A DNA stretch of 64,000 nucleotides from Candidatus Binataceae bacterium. Lineage in GTDB: Bacteria > Desulfobacterota > Binatia > Binatales > Binataceae. The stretch is from contig DASRHP010000005.1 in the NCBI GenBank assembly GCA_035650475.1, positions 54,283 through 118,282 of the forward strand. The letters run 5' to 3'. The first letter of the stretch is position 1. Each line of letters starts with the position of its first letter. A program made the position numbers and the translations under genes. Positions 1-8,024 of the stretch are shown piece after piece. A model generated the notes under the pieces. It was not told where the DNA came from. It searched no databases and saw nothing but the letters and a program-made list of their open reading frames with translations.

Positions 1-252
1 CTTGAGGTTGAGCAGGGTGTCGCCGATCGGTTGATCGGTCACCGGATCGCCGACCTGCTTGAGATAGTCGAGATGGCCGTGCGCGTGGCCAGTTTCGCCC
101 TCGGCGGTGTCGCGGAACAGTCCGGCGACTTCCGGCTGGCCCTCGACGTCGGCGATCTTGGCGAAGTACAGGTAGCGACGGTTGGCTTGGCTCTCGCCCG
201 CAAAGGCTTCTTTGAGATTGGCGTGGGTCTTGGTTCCCTTCAGGCTCTTCAT
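1..252 (-). CDS. Rubrerythrin (N-terminal part, cut by window edge)
   Basis: Only the first 84 codons lie inside the window. The translation opens [20 protein letters not shown], the characteristic start of rubrerythrin, a ferritin-like diiron peroxidase that removes hydrogen peroxide in the cytoplasm using electrons from rubredoxin or NADH pathways. E20, E53 and H56 sit at the positions of diiron ligands in the Desulfovibrio enzyme; the remaining ligands and the C-terminal rubredoxin domain, if there is one, lie outside. The ATG is preceded by GGGAGAA at a normal distance. A strong Fur/PerR-type palindrome lies about 140 bp upstream, which fits iron- or peroxide-dependent control. The family call is firm; the complete domain structure cannot be seen. 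Confidence 0.93.
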   Translation of the reverse strand, partial: MKSLKGTKTHANLKEAFAGESQANRRYLYFAKIADVEGQPEVAGLFRDTAEGETGHAHGHLDYLKQVGDPVTDQPIGDTLLNLK

Positions 253-389
253 CGTTTCGTTTCTCCCGTTATGCGTGTGTTTCGCCGCTGCGACAGGTGC
301 GCCGGCGGCGCCCCGGAGCGTCCGCCCGAAGCCGGCGCAGCACGCGCGATGCGGCCGCTGCGCCGCCCACCGGTTTGGCTCCGCCTACC

Positions 390-410
390 GGATGATAATT
401 ATTATCATCC
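390..410. promoter_or_regulatory. Fur/PerR-type operator, perfect 10-1-10 palindrome
   Basis: Positions 390-410 form a perfect inverted repeat of ten bases around a single central base. The core TGATAATTATTATCA (393-407) equals the 7-1-7 consensus described for Fur-family repressors. It starts just after the htrA stop codon and lies upstream of rubrerythrin, whose promoter it probably overlaps, because it also contains a TATAAT-like GATAAT. It is conspicuously AT-rich in a GC-rich region. Whether Fur or PerR binds cannot be decided from the site alone; the peroxidase target favours PerR or a Fur that senses peroxide. Confidence 0.85.
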
Positions 411-411
411 G

Positions 412-1332
412 CTAGCCAGCCGTCAAGCCGCGCCCGAATCGATCGGTGCCGAGGATTTCACCGGCCCGTGCATGGAGCGATTCCTCGTACTCCTTGATGA
501 ACTCCCGCGCGCGATCGATCGGAATGGCGAAGCCGATCCCCTGTCCCTGGGCGTAGATCGCGGTATTGATGCCGATCGCCTGGCCCACCACATTCAGCAG
601 CGGGCCGCCCGAGTTGCCCGGGTTGATCGCGGCGTCAGTCTGGATGAGATCGCCGTAGCCGGCTTCACGGATCGCCCGATGCAACGCGCTGACCACACCC
701 ACAGTTACCGTGTGCGAGAGCCCGAAGGGGTTGCCGATCGCGATCGCGGTTTCGCCGATCATCAGGGTATTCGACTTGCCCATCACCGCGGCGGGCAACG
801 GCTGCTCCGTTTTCACTCGAATCAGCGCCAGATCGTAGTTCTTCGAGAGCGAGACCAACTGACCGTCGAAGGTACGCCCGTCGGCGAGCTGCACTCGGAT
901 CTGCGCCAGCCGCAGGATCACATGACGATTGGTGAGAACCAGCCCATCCGGCGAGACGATCAGACCCGAGCCGAGCGAGGTCTGCTTTGCCTTTCGCGGC
1001 TCGAAGGCGCGAGGATCCATGAACTGGCCGAAGAATTGCTGAAAGAACGGGTCCTCAAAAATGAACGGCTGGACCTCGACTGTCCGCTCGGTTGAGATGT
1101 TCACCACCGCCGGTGCCGCTTTGTCGACCGCGAGCACTACCGGCGTGCGGCGCGCCGCCGCGCCCCCGCCCATGTCGGGCGCGTCGTGGCCCGCCGTGAT
1201 AGTCGCGCCTGCGTGGTCGCCGGCATTGGCCGGGTTCGCACCGAAGCGGACGGTCGCAATGCCGGCCGCGAATCCGGCTCCCAACAAGAGCAACGCACCG
1301 AGCAGCCTGGCAACGATCCGATGATGATCCAC
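412..1332 (-). CDS. HtrA/DegP-type trypsin-like serine protease without PDZ domain
   Basis: Membrane-anchored periplasmic serine protease of the HtrA family, expected to degrade or process misfolded envelope proteins. The catalytic triad is visible; numbered from the longer TTG start at 1374 it is H151 (TNRHV), D181 (KNYDLAL) and S255 (NPGNSGGPL). The N-terminus carries one hydrophobic segment (LLGALLLLGAGFAAGIA) that looks like an uncleaved anchor, and a glycine/histidine-rich linker follows. The protein ends shortly after the protease domain, so the usual one or two PDZ domains are missing. I prefer the GTG at 1332 because AGGAG lies 8 nt upstream and translation then begins just before the anchor. 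The gene ends 2 bp before the Fur-type operator of the rubrerythrin gene. The family is certain; substrates are unknown. Confidence 0.9.
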   Translation of the reverse strand: MDHHRIVARLLGALLLLGAGFAAGIATVRFGANPANAGDHAGATITAGHDAPDMGGGAAARRTPVVLAVDKAAPAVVNISTERTVEVQPFIFEDPFFQQFFGQFMDPRAFEPRKAKQTSLGSGLIVSPDGLVLTNRHVILRLAQIRVQLADGRTFDGQLVSLSKNYDLALIRVKTEQPLPAAVMGKSNTLMIGETAIAIGNPFGLSHTVTVGVVSALHRAIREAGYGDLIQTDAAINPGNSGGPLLNVVGQAIGINTAIYAQGQGIGFAIPIDRAREFIKEYEESLHARAGEILGTDRFGRGLTAG

Positions 1333-1719
1333 CTCTGCGACTCCTGAAGGCAAGGCAGGCAGGTCCCAGCTCAATCAAAGATTTAACAGCGCCGCGCATG
1401 AAGCAAGCCGATGCGTGCGTGTCTGCAGTGCGGTGCGGGCGCACATCCTCAAACTTTGCGAGCATCCGGCCTGGCACGGCCAGGATTTCCCGCGCAGGGT
1501 CTATTGCGCGCTAATCGGAACGATGGCGGCGCACGCTCGCGATCATCACCGCCGAGACCTTCGCGCCGCTTGCGCTGCGGGAGCCGATGCCGGGAGCGTC
1601 CCGTGTGCCAAGCATGGTCGCCCTTGCCCCCGGCGGCGGATCGCGAGAGGATTGATCCTTGTGGCACGGCCGCGCGCCCGGCCGGGGAACGCGCGCGGCG
1701 GACACGGGAAAGTTCCGCG
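1333..1719. other. Divergent intergenic region between htrA and nuoB
   Basis: About 390 bp between the start of htrA (minus) and the chosen start of nuoB (plus), so it should hold both promoters. I see no convincing -35/-10 pair for either direction, no tRNA and no small gene with family features. Open frames run through it on both strands, including an in-frame 103-codon extension of nuoB, but their products are arginine-rich and low in complexity, as expected from GC-rich non-coding DNA. Confidence 0.5.
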
Positions 1720-2298
1720 ATGGCTGGACGCTCGCGCAGATTTTCCGCCTTCATGGTGCGCGGCGCCGTCGCGCGCCATTCGCTGACTGACGAGAGCGCG
1801 GCCTTTCCCGACGTGTTCGCGCTCACCCGCCTGCACGACGCGATCCAATGGGCACGCAAGTACTCGTTCTTCGCCTATCCGTTCGTCACCGCGTGCTGCG
1901 GGATGGAGTATTTTTCGGTCGCCGGACCGCGTTATGACATCGACCGCTTCGGCGCCGCGCTGCCGCGCTTCACTCCGCGCCAAGCCGACCTGTTGTTCGT
2001 CGTCGGCACCATCACGCAGCGCCTGGCGCCGGTGCTGCGCCGGGTATGGGAGCAGATGGCGGAACCGAAATGGGTAGCGTCGTTCGGCGCCTGCACCAGC
2101 TCGGGCGGGCCCTACGACAACTACGCCGTGCTCCAGGGAATCGACCGCGTCATCCCGGTGGACATCTATATTCCCGGATGCCCGCCGCGGCCTGAGGCCG
2201 TGCTCGACGCGCTGATCAAGCTGCAATACCGCGTCCAGAACGACCGCCGGCCCCATCTGTGGGAGAAGCTCCATGGCAGCGGGCGCAAGCTCGACTAG
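1720..2298 (+). CDS. nuoB: NADH-quinone oxidoreductase subunit B
   Basis: Peripheral-arm subunit of complex I that holds the terminal iron-sulfur cluster N2 next to the quinone site. With the ATG at 1720 the protein has 192 residues. The N2 ligands are visible: the tandem C59-C60 (TACCGMEY), C125 (SFGACTSSGG) and C154 (IPGCPPRPE). The open frame extends upstream to 1411, but that extension is arginine-rich and unlike any NuoB, so I start at 1720, where GGGAAAG lies upstream. It is the first gene of the nuo cluster and overlaps nuoG by 26 bp. Odd: nuoA, which normally precedes nuoB, is absent. Confidence 0.95.
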   Translation: MAGRSRRFSAFMVRGAVARHSLTDESAAFPDVFALTRLHDAIQWARKYSFFAYPFVTACCGMEYFSVAGPRYDIDRFGAALPRFTPRQADLLFVVGTITQRLAPVLRRVWEQMAEPKWVASFGACTSSGGPYDNYAVLQGIDRVIPVDIYIPGCPPRPEAVLDALIKLQYRVQNDRRPHLWEKLHGSGRKLD

Positions 2299-3892
2299 CG
2301 CGCCGAAGTTGGCGCGCGTGACGGTTGATGGAGGCGCGATCGAAGCGCCCGAAGGCACGCCGCTGCTGCAGGCGATGCTCGATGCGGGGCTCGACATCCC
2401 GCATTACTGTTACCACCCCAAGCTGAGCATCGACGGCAGCTGCCGGCTGTGCCAGGTCAAGATCGAGGGCATGCCGAAGCTCCAGATCTCGTGCAACACC
2501 CAGGTGCGCGACGGGATGGTCGTGCAGACCGAAGACCCCGAAGTTGCGCTGGCGCGCCGCGGCGTACTTGAGATGCTCCTGCTCAACCATCCGCTGGACT
2601 GCCCGATCTGCGACAAGGCCGGCGAGTGCTGGTTGCAAAACTACTCGATGCGCTTCGGAAGCCGGTTTGCGCGCACGTTGGAACCGCGGCGCAAGCACGA
2701 AAAGCGCATCGACATCGGCGAGCGGATGCTCCTCGACCAGGAACGCTGCATTCTGTGCCGCCGATGCGTGCGCTTCTGCCGCGAAGTCAGCAAGACCGGC
2801 GAGCTTGCGATCTTCAATCTCGGCGACCGCTCCGTGCTCGACATCTACGACCGCCGACTCGACAATGACTACTCGATCTGCACCGCCGACATCTGCCCGG
2901 TCGGCGCGCTCGAGAGCAAGGACTTCCATCACCGGATCCGCGTCTGGTTCCTCCAGGAAACCGCCAGCGTATGCCCCGGCTGCGCCAACGGCTGCAACAT
3001 CATGATCGGCGAGTACCGCAACCGTATCTGGCGGCTGCTCCCGCGGCGCAACGACGCCGTCAACGACACCTGGATGTGCGACTGGGGACGGCTCGACTAT
3101 CGCTTCGTCAACGACGGCGGACGGCTGCGCGCGCCGATGATCGCGCGCGCCGGCGCGCTCGTCCCGGTGTCATGGGACGACGCGCTCAAATGCGCGGCCG
3201 ACGCGCTCGCCGCGCTCAAGGCGCGCCACGGCGCGGACGCGCTGGGCGCAGTTGCCTCGCCGCATCTGACCAACGAGGAAAATTTCCGCTTCGGCGAACT
3301 GGTGCGCACGTTCGGCGCGGGCACGGTCGCGATGGCGGTGCGGCGCGGCAAGGCCGACGGCTTGCTGCTCAAGGCCGAGAAGGCGCCCAACGCGCGCGGC
3401 GTGCGCGAGATGGGGCTGGTCAACGGCGCCGACGACGGGATGGGAGAGCTGACGGGGGCCGCCGAGAGCGGCCGGCTTAAGGGCCTCTATCTCTGCTCCG
3501 GCGACCTGCTCGACACGCTCGCGCCGGCGCAGCTCGACGCGCTGCTTGCGCCGCTCGAAGTGCTGATCGTGCACGGCCTGCGGGTCGATCCGCGCCTGAC
3601 GCGCTCGACCGTGGTGTTTCCCACGACGACCTTCGCCGAGAAGGACGGATCGTTCACAAATCATGCCGGGCGCGTGCAGCGAATCTTCAAGGCGATCGAT
3701 ACGCCGCCGGGGTGGCTGACGGACGGCGACATATTCACCCACCTGCTCGGCGCGTTCGACGGTGAGCAGCGCCCGCGCTTCAAGCCGGAGGCGGTTTGGA
3801 AGTTCATCGCCGGCTCGCATCCGGTCTTCGCCGGACTTTCGCTGGAAATGTTAGGCGCCTCGGGCGCCATGCTCCGCGGTGTCGCGGAGTAG
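2273..3892 (+). CDS. nuoG: NADH-quinone oxidoreductase subunit G (short form)
   Basis: 539-residue iron-sulfur subunit that carries electrons from the NADH side towards NuoI/NuoB. Ligand sets are visible in order: the [2Fe-2S] cluster N1b (C46, C57, C60, C74), the His-ligated N5 (H106 with C110, C113, C119), N4 (C159, C162, C165 and a later Cys in CTADICPVG), and an N7-type set (C234, C237, C241, C269) found only in some bacteria. The C-terminal molybdopterin-like domain is much shorter than in the roughly 900-residue E. coli protein. The start overlaps nuoB, suggesting translational coupling. It is normally encoded after nuoF, so its position directly behind nuoB is a rearranged order. Confidence 0.93.
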   Translation: MAAGASSTSAPKLARVTVDGGAIEAPEGTPLLQAMLDAGLDIPHYCYHPKLSIDGSCRLCQVKIEGMPKLQISCNTQVRDGMVVQTEDPEVALARRGVLEMLLLNHPLDCPICDKAGECWLQNYSMRFGSRFARTLEPRRKHEKRIDIGERMLLDQERCILCRRCVRFCREVSKTGELAIFNLGDRSVLDIYDRRLDNDYSICTADICPVGALESKDFHHRIRVWFLQETASVCPGCANGCNIMIGEYRNRIWRLLPRRNDAVNDTWMCDWGRLDYRFVNDGGRLRAPMIARAGALVPVSWDDALKCAADALAALKARHGADALGAVASPHLTNEENFRFGELVRTFGAGTVAMAVRRGKADGLLLKAEKAPNARGVREMGLVNGADDGMGELTGAAESGRLKGLYLCSGDLLDTLAPAQLDALLAPLEVLIVHGLRVDPRLTRSTVVFPTTTFAEKDGSFTNHAGRVQRIFKAIDTPPGWLTDGDIFTHLLGAFDGEQRPRFKPEAVWKFIAGSHPVFAGLSLEMLGASGAMLRGVAE

Positions 3893-4117
3893 TCCTGACG
3901 TTGGGATGCGGCGACGCGCGATGCGCAGCGCTGCCGAAGAAGCGCCCGACGATAACGAAATTGCTTGCCGTTGGAGGATCAATTGACGCACTCTTGGGCA
4001 AACGAGCGCAGCGGCGCGGGGCGCGGTGATGGCGCACGCACGCTGACGGTCGGCGAATGGGAAACCGGCGCGCCGTGCGCAGGCATGGCGGCTCTAACAG
4101 GCAGGCAAGGGGACACT

Positions 4118-5515
4118 ATGGCGACCGCACCAGTTGCACAGCAGGGTGGTCTCAAGGGCTACATCGCAACCCATCGCACCCTGGAGACCTATCCGGTCGG
4201 CGCGCATCGCTGGGGCATGCTGCTGCTCACGGTGCTGGCCACAATCGTCTCGTTCTATGAATTCCAGTTTGCGCCACTGCTGCCGCTGTGGATTCCAACA
4301 CTGCACTTTTCGCTTGAAGACTTCAGCCTGTTCCTGCTTTTTGCGGTGCTGCTCTCGGGCGCGTCGGCGATGATCGGCGGGCCGCTCGCCGATCGCCACG
4401 GCCGCATCATCGTCATCGACGTCTGCCTGGCCGTGATCATCGTGCTCACCTTCCTCAACCTCGTGATGGTCAATCTCTGGACCTTCGTGATAATCCGCGG
4501 GGCGATGAACCTGGTCGCAGGCCTGATGTGGGGCGCGCTGGGAGGCCTGACACGCGACATGTCGCCGCGGGTCAGCCGCGGCGCCGCCTTTGGTCTACTC
4601 ACGGTTGGCGCGGTCGGCTGCATTTTTCTGTGGAATTTCATAAGCGGTTTGACGTTACCGATCTTTGGCACGTGGCAGTCGCAGATCTGGATAATGGGGA
4701 TTCTTGCGATCCTGATGTATATTCCCGTGCTGCTATGGCTTAAGGATTTGCATCCCAACCTTCGACTTACCATTGTCGAGAGCGAGTCGACAGCTGCGGC
4801 ATCGTCCACCGAGCACATTCGCAAGGAGACGATGGAGGTTCCGGCGAGCGGTGGCGCCGCCTTCAGGGAATTGCTCAGCCGCTGGGAGGTGTGGGTGCTG
4901 GTGGTCGGATGCGTAGGGTTCCTCACCCTGCCGATCACGAGTCAGACTTTTTTCCCGGTGATGTTCACGCGCGCCTTCCACTATAGTCCCGCGGAAGCAG
5001 CCAAGATGGCCTCGTATTTCTGGCTGCTCAATCTTTTCATGCTTGTGCCCGCCGGATTGCTCTCGGACTGGCTGAGAATTCGCAAGCCGCTTGTGTTGAT
5101 CGGCACCGTCGCATCGCTTGCGGTGCTGGTCTGGTGGATTGGAACGTTCTCGAACCCGCTGCAGCACTTCGAGTTGGCCGCAGTGATGTTTGTGCTCGGC
5201 GGTCTGGTGGCTTTTGCCTTCATCCCTTGGTGCGCACAGTACTCCGAGCTGCTCGAGGATATTTCGCCGGCGCTCCAGGCGAGTGGATGGTCGTTCTTTC
5301 AGCTGATTTACCGCGGCTGGATCGCTATCTCCGGCCCAATCCTTGCTTATGTCACGGGCCATTACGGATGGGCCTCATGGATGTGGGTCGCGGCGGCGGG
5401 CATGATACTGTTTATTCCTGCGATGCTGGCGGTGCGCGGCGGATGGCTGCCGGCCAAGGCGGGCCAGGCCACGGGCGAACAGGCTGCGACTAGCGCGCGC
5501 CCTTCGCCCGCGTAA
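4118..5515 (+). CDS. MFS transporter inserted in the nuo cluster
   Basis: 465-residue major facilitator superfamily permease with about 12 predicted membrane segments in two halves separated by a polar loop around residues 210-240. The MFS loop 2-3 motif appears as GGPLADRHGR. The ATG at 4118 is preceded by AAGGGGA; the frame is open further upstream, but the added residues are not membrane-like. The gene lies between nuoG (225 bp upstream) and nuoI (about 100 bp downstream) on the same strand, so it is probably co-transcribed with the complex I genes although it is not a known subunit. The substrate cannot be told; the fold resembles organic-acid or sugar-phosphate type carriers only in a general way. 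Confidence 0.85.
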   Translation: MATAPVAQQGGLKGYIATHRTLETYPVGAHRWGMLLLTVLATIVSFYEFQFAPLLPLWIPTLHFSLEDFSLFLLFAVLLSGASAMIGGPLADRHGRIIVIDVCLAVIIVLTFLNLVMVNLWTFVIIRGAMNLVAGLMWGALGGLTRDMSPRVSRGAAFGLLTVGAVGCIFLWNFISGLTLPIFGTWQSQIWIMGILAILMYIPVLLWLKDLHPNLRLTIVESESTAAASSTEHIRKETMEVPASGGAAFRELLSRWEVWVLVVGCVGFLTLPITSQTFFPVMFTRAFHYSPAEAAKMASYFWLLNLFMLVPAGLLSDWLRIRKPLVLIGTVASLAVLVWWIGTFSNPLQHFELAAVMFVLGGLVAFAFIPWCAQYSELLEDISPALQASGWSFFQLIYRGWIAISGPILAYVTGHYGWASWMWVAAAGMILFIPAMLAVRGGWLPAKAGQATGEQAATSARPSPA

Positions 5516-5618
5516 AACGCGCCGCCGCATAGCAGGCGGCAGGCTCGACGAGCGTGCAGCCACGCGCAGTGCCCGCTCGTCGAGGCGCGCGCGACCGGCG
5601 CGTGCTGATGGATAGCTG

Positions 5619-6158
5619 ATGGCGGTACGAGTTGTAACAGTCGCACGGCCGGCGCCCGCGCTCGTCAGCCCGCGCTCGCTATGGGCAGTGCTGGTCGGAC
5701 TGTGGGTGGCCTCGCTCCACCTGATGCGCAACCTGTTCGGCTTCATGCGCGGCCGCCAGGACTTCACGATTCATTTTCCCGAGCAGCGCTTCGTCCAGCC
5801 GCCCGCGATGCGCGGGATGCCGGTGCTGGTGCAGATGGAAAACGGCAAGGAGCGCTGCGTGGCATGCGGGCTGTGCGAATGGGCCTGCCCGACCACCTGC
5901 ATCACGATTTACCCCGCCGAGACCGCCGATGAGGTCGAACGCTACCCCGAGGTGTTCGATATCGACATGTCGCGATGCATGTTCTGCGGCCTGTGCGAGG
6001 AGGCCTGTCCGGAGGAGGCGATCGTGATGAGCCGGCAGGTCGAGATCGCCAGCTACTCGCGACGCGGCTCGCTTTGGCACAAAGCCGATCTGCTGGTGCC
6101 GGAGGCGCAGCTCAGGACACGGCTGGATTTTCTGCGCAACCAATATGACCGCCCCTGA
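5619..6158 (+). CDS. nuoI: NADH-quinone oxidoreductase subunit I
   Basis: 179-residue ferredoxin-like subunit of complex I that carries clusters N6a and N6b and links NuoG to NuoB. Two typical 4Fe-4S motifs are present: C80, C83, C86, C90 and C120, C123, C126, C130, each followed by proline. The N-terminal amphipathic helix region (SLWAVLVGLWVASLHLMRNL) is typical for docking to the membrane arm. It overlaps nuoC by 14 bp. The presence of NuoI with this helix argues that the complex is meant to dock to a membrane partner, although no membrane subunit is encoded nearby. Confidence 0.95.
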   Translation: MAVRVVTVARPAPALVSPRSLWAVLVGLWVASLHLMRNLFGFMRGRQDFTIHFPEQRFVQPPAMRGMPVLVQMENGKERCVACGLCEWACPTTCITIYPAETADEVERYPEVFDIDMSRCMFCGLCEEACPEEAIVMSRQVEIASYSRRGSLWHKADLLVPEAQLRTRLDFLRNQYDRP

Positions 6159-6804
6159 AGAGAAACCCGCCAAGGCGCAGGCGCTCCCCGAGCCCTCCGC
6201 GCTGCTCCGGGCGGTGATCGCGCGGCTCGGAGCGCTGGTCGTCGAGCATCGCAGCTTTCGCGGCGACGAGCGCATCCACGTCGCCCGCGCGAACATCGTC
6301 GCGGCCGCGCGGATGCTGCGCGACTCGCCCGAACTCGCCTTCGACATGCTGCTCGACATCACCGCGATCGACTACTTCGGTCAGCCCGACGATTTCCGCA
6401 ACGCGCCCGAGGTCTGGGACCGCAGGCAAAACCTGATTCGCCGGCGCGGCGAATGGCGCCACCGCGTCAACCTCCCTGCACGCGGCGGCGAGCCGCGCTT
6501 CGCCGTGGTCTATCACTTCGTCTCCACCCGCCATCTCCATCGTATCCGCGTCAAATGCCGGGTGCCCGACGACGACCCGACGATCGCGACGCTGAGCGAA
6601 CTGTGGCCCGGCGCCAATTGGCTGGAGCGCGAAACCTTCGACCTTTACGGCATCCGCTTCAGCGGCCATCCCGACCTGCGCCGCATCTACCTCTACGACG
6701 AGTTCGTCGGCCATCCGTTGCGCAAGGATTACGCCAAGCACGACGAGCAGCCGATTCAGCCCTATGCCGGACCAGGAGCCAACCAACCGCGCCGCCCGCA
6801 CTGA
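6145..6804 (+). CDS. nuoC: NADH-quinone oxidoreductase subunit C
   Basis: 219-residue peripheral-arm subunit (30 kDa family) that scaffolds NuoD and NuoI. The family signature ERETFDLYGIRFSGHPDLRR lies around residues 155-175 and is well conserved. Residues 1-15 are a variable charged extension. An internal stretch (residues about 88-112, rich in arginine and asparagine) is longer than in compact relatives. It overlaps nuoI by 14 bp at the start and nuoD by 41 bp at the end. It is a separate gene and is not fused to nuoD as in E. coli. Confidence 0.94.
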   Translation: MTAPEEKPAKAQALPEPSALLRAVIARLGALVVEHRSFRGDERIHVARANIVAAARMLRDSPELAFDMLLDITAIDYFGQPDDFRNAPEVWDRRQNLIRRRGEWRHRVNLPARGGEPRFAVVYHFVSTRHLHRIRVKCRVPDDDPTIATLSELWPGANWLERETFDLYGIRFSGHPDLRRIYLYDEFVGHPLRKDYAKHDEQPIQPYAGPGANQPRRPH

Positions 6805-8005
6805 AGCGCCTGCCGCACCGCCGGCCCAGTCCGACCTGCACACGCCGCCGATGCGGCTGCAGTTCGGGCCGTCGCATCCCGCGACCCACGGCACGGTCAA
6901 GATGGTGCTCGACCTCGACGGCGAGCGCGTGGCGCGCGCCGACATCCAGGTCGGCTTTCTCCATCGCGGCTTCGAGAAGGAGTGCGAGAGCGGCTACTAC
7001 TACCAGAACATCCCCTACACCGACCGCCTCAACTACAGCTCGCCCATCCTGAACAACATCGGTTACTGCATGGCCGTGGAGAAGCTGTTGGATCTGCGAA
7101 CGCCGCCGCGCTGCGACTTCATCCGCGTGATCGCGGGCGAGATCTCGCGCATGAGCGACCATTACCTGTGCCTGGGCGCGATGGGGCTGGAGCTCGCCGC
7201 GATGACGCCTTTTCTCTACCTACTCGAGGCGCGCGAGCTGATGATGGACCTGCTGGACGCGCTGTGCGGCGCACGCGTCACCACCAACTACATCCGTATC
7301 GGTGGCGTGCTTGCCGACCTGCCCGCGGGCTTCACGAGCTTCGCGACCGAGCGGCTCGACCGCTCGCTTCGGCTGCTCGAGGACGCCGACAAGCTGCTGA
7401 CGGAGAATCCGGTCTTCCGCGAGCGCGTCGAGGGCACCGGCTACATGGCGCCAGCCGAGCTGGTTGCGCATGGTGTCACCGGCCCGCTGCTGCGCGCGGG
7501 CGGTGTGCCCTACGACGTTCGCCGCGTCCATCCGTACCTGGTGTACGGAGATTTGGACTTCGATGTTCCGGTCGGCCAGCACAGCGACAACTTCGATCGC
7601 TACCTGGTGCGGCTGGAGGAGCTGCGCCAGAGCCGCCGGATGATCATGCAGTGCCTGGAGAAGATTCCCGACGGCCCGGTCAACTGCGACGACCCGCGGA
7701 TGCGATGGCCGCGCAAAGGGCGCGTGTTCAACCGAATGGAGGAGCTGATCGACCAGTTCAAGCTGGTCACAGAGGGCGGGATCGTGCCGCCGGGCGAGGT
7801 CTATCACGCGGTCGAGGGCGCCAACGGCGAGCTGGGCTTTTACATCGTGAGCGACGGCACCGGCAAGCCGTACAAATGCCGCTGCCGCTCGCCGAGCTTT
7901 TCCAACATGTCGGCGCTGGAGAAAATGATCACGGGTGGGATGTTGGCCGACGTGGTGCCGACCTTCGACCTGATCAACATGATCGGCGGCGAGTGCGACC
8001 GCTGA
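6764..8005 (+). CDS. nuoD: NADH-quinone oxidoreductase subunit D
   Basis: 413-residue 49 kDa-family subunit that forms the quinone-binding cavity together with NuoB. After a proline/alanine-rich N-terminus the conserved core begins with FGPSHPATHGTVK, the quinone-site region with its essential histidines, followed by the LHRGFEK signature and a conserved C-terminus ending DLINMIGGECDR. Full length for the family. It starts inside nuoC (41 bp overlap) and is followed by nuoEF after 19 bp. Nothing suggests a hydrogenase large subunit, since the NiFe cysteine pairs are absent, so this is a genuine complex I subunit. Confidence 0.95.
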   Translation: MPDQEPTNRAARTEAPAAPPAQSDLHTPPMRLQFGPSHPATHGTVKMVLDLDGERVARADIQVGFLHRGFEKECESGYYYQNIPYTDRLNYSSPILNNIGYCMAVEKLLDLRTPPRCDFIRVIAGEISRMSDHYLCLGAMGLELAAMTPFLYLLEARELMMDLLDALCGARVTTNYIRIGGVLADLPAGFTSFATERLDRSLRLLEDADKLLTENPVFRERVEGTGYMAPAELVAHGVTGPLLRAGGVPYDVRRVHPYLVYGDLDFDVPVGQHSDNFDRYLVRLEELRQSRRMIMQCLEKIPDGPVNCDDPRMRWPRKGRVFNRMEELIDQFKLVTEGGIVPPGEVYHAVEGANGELGFYIVSDGTGKPYKCRCRSPSFSNMSALEKMITGGMLADVVPTFDLINMIGGECDR

Positions 8006-8024
8006 GCGGCGGCCGCGAAGTGCA

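Noticed and set aside
31..1095. 354-codon plus-strand frame across rubrerythrin and htrA
   Set aside because: It is antisense to two genes with intact active-site motifs and would span a Fur-type operator.
1411..1719. N-terminal extension of NuoB
   Set aside because: Arginine-rich and without similarity to NuoB; a start at 1720 gives normal family length.
6145..8005. NuoC-NuoD fusion as in E. coli
   Set aside because: The two frames differ and each has its own start and stop, with a 41-bp overlap.
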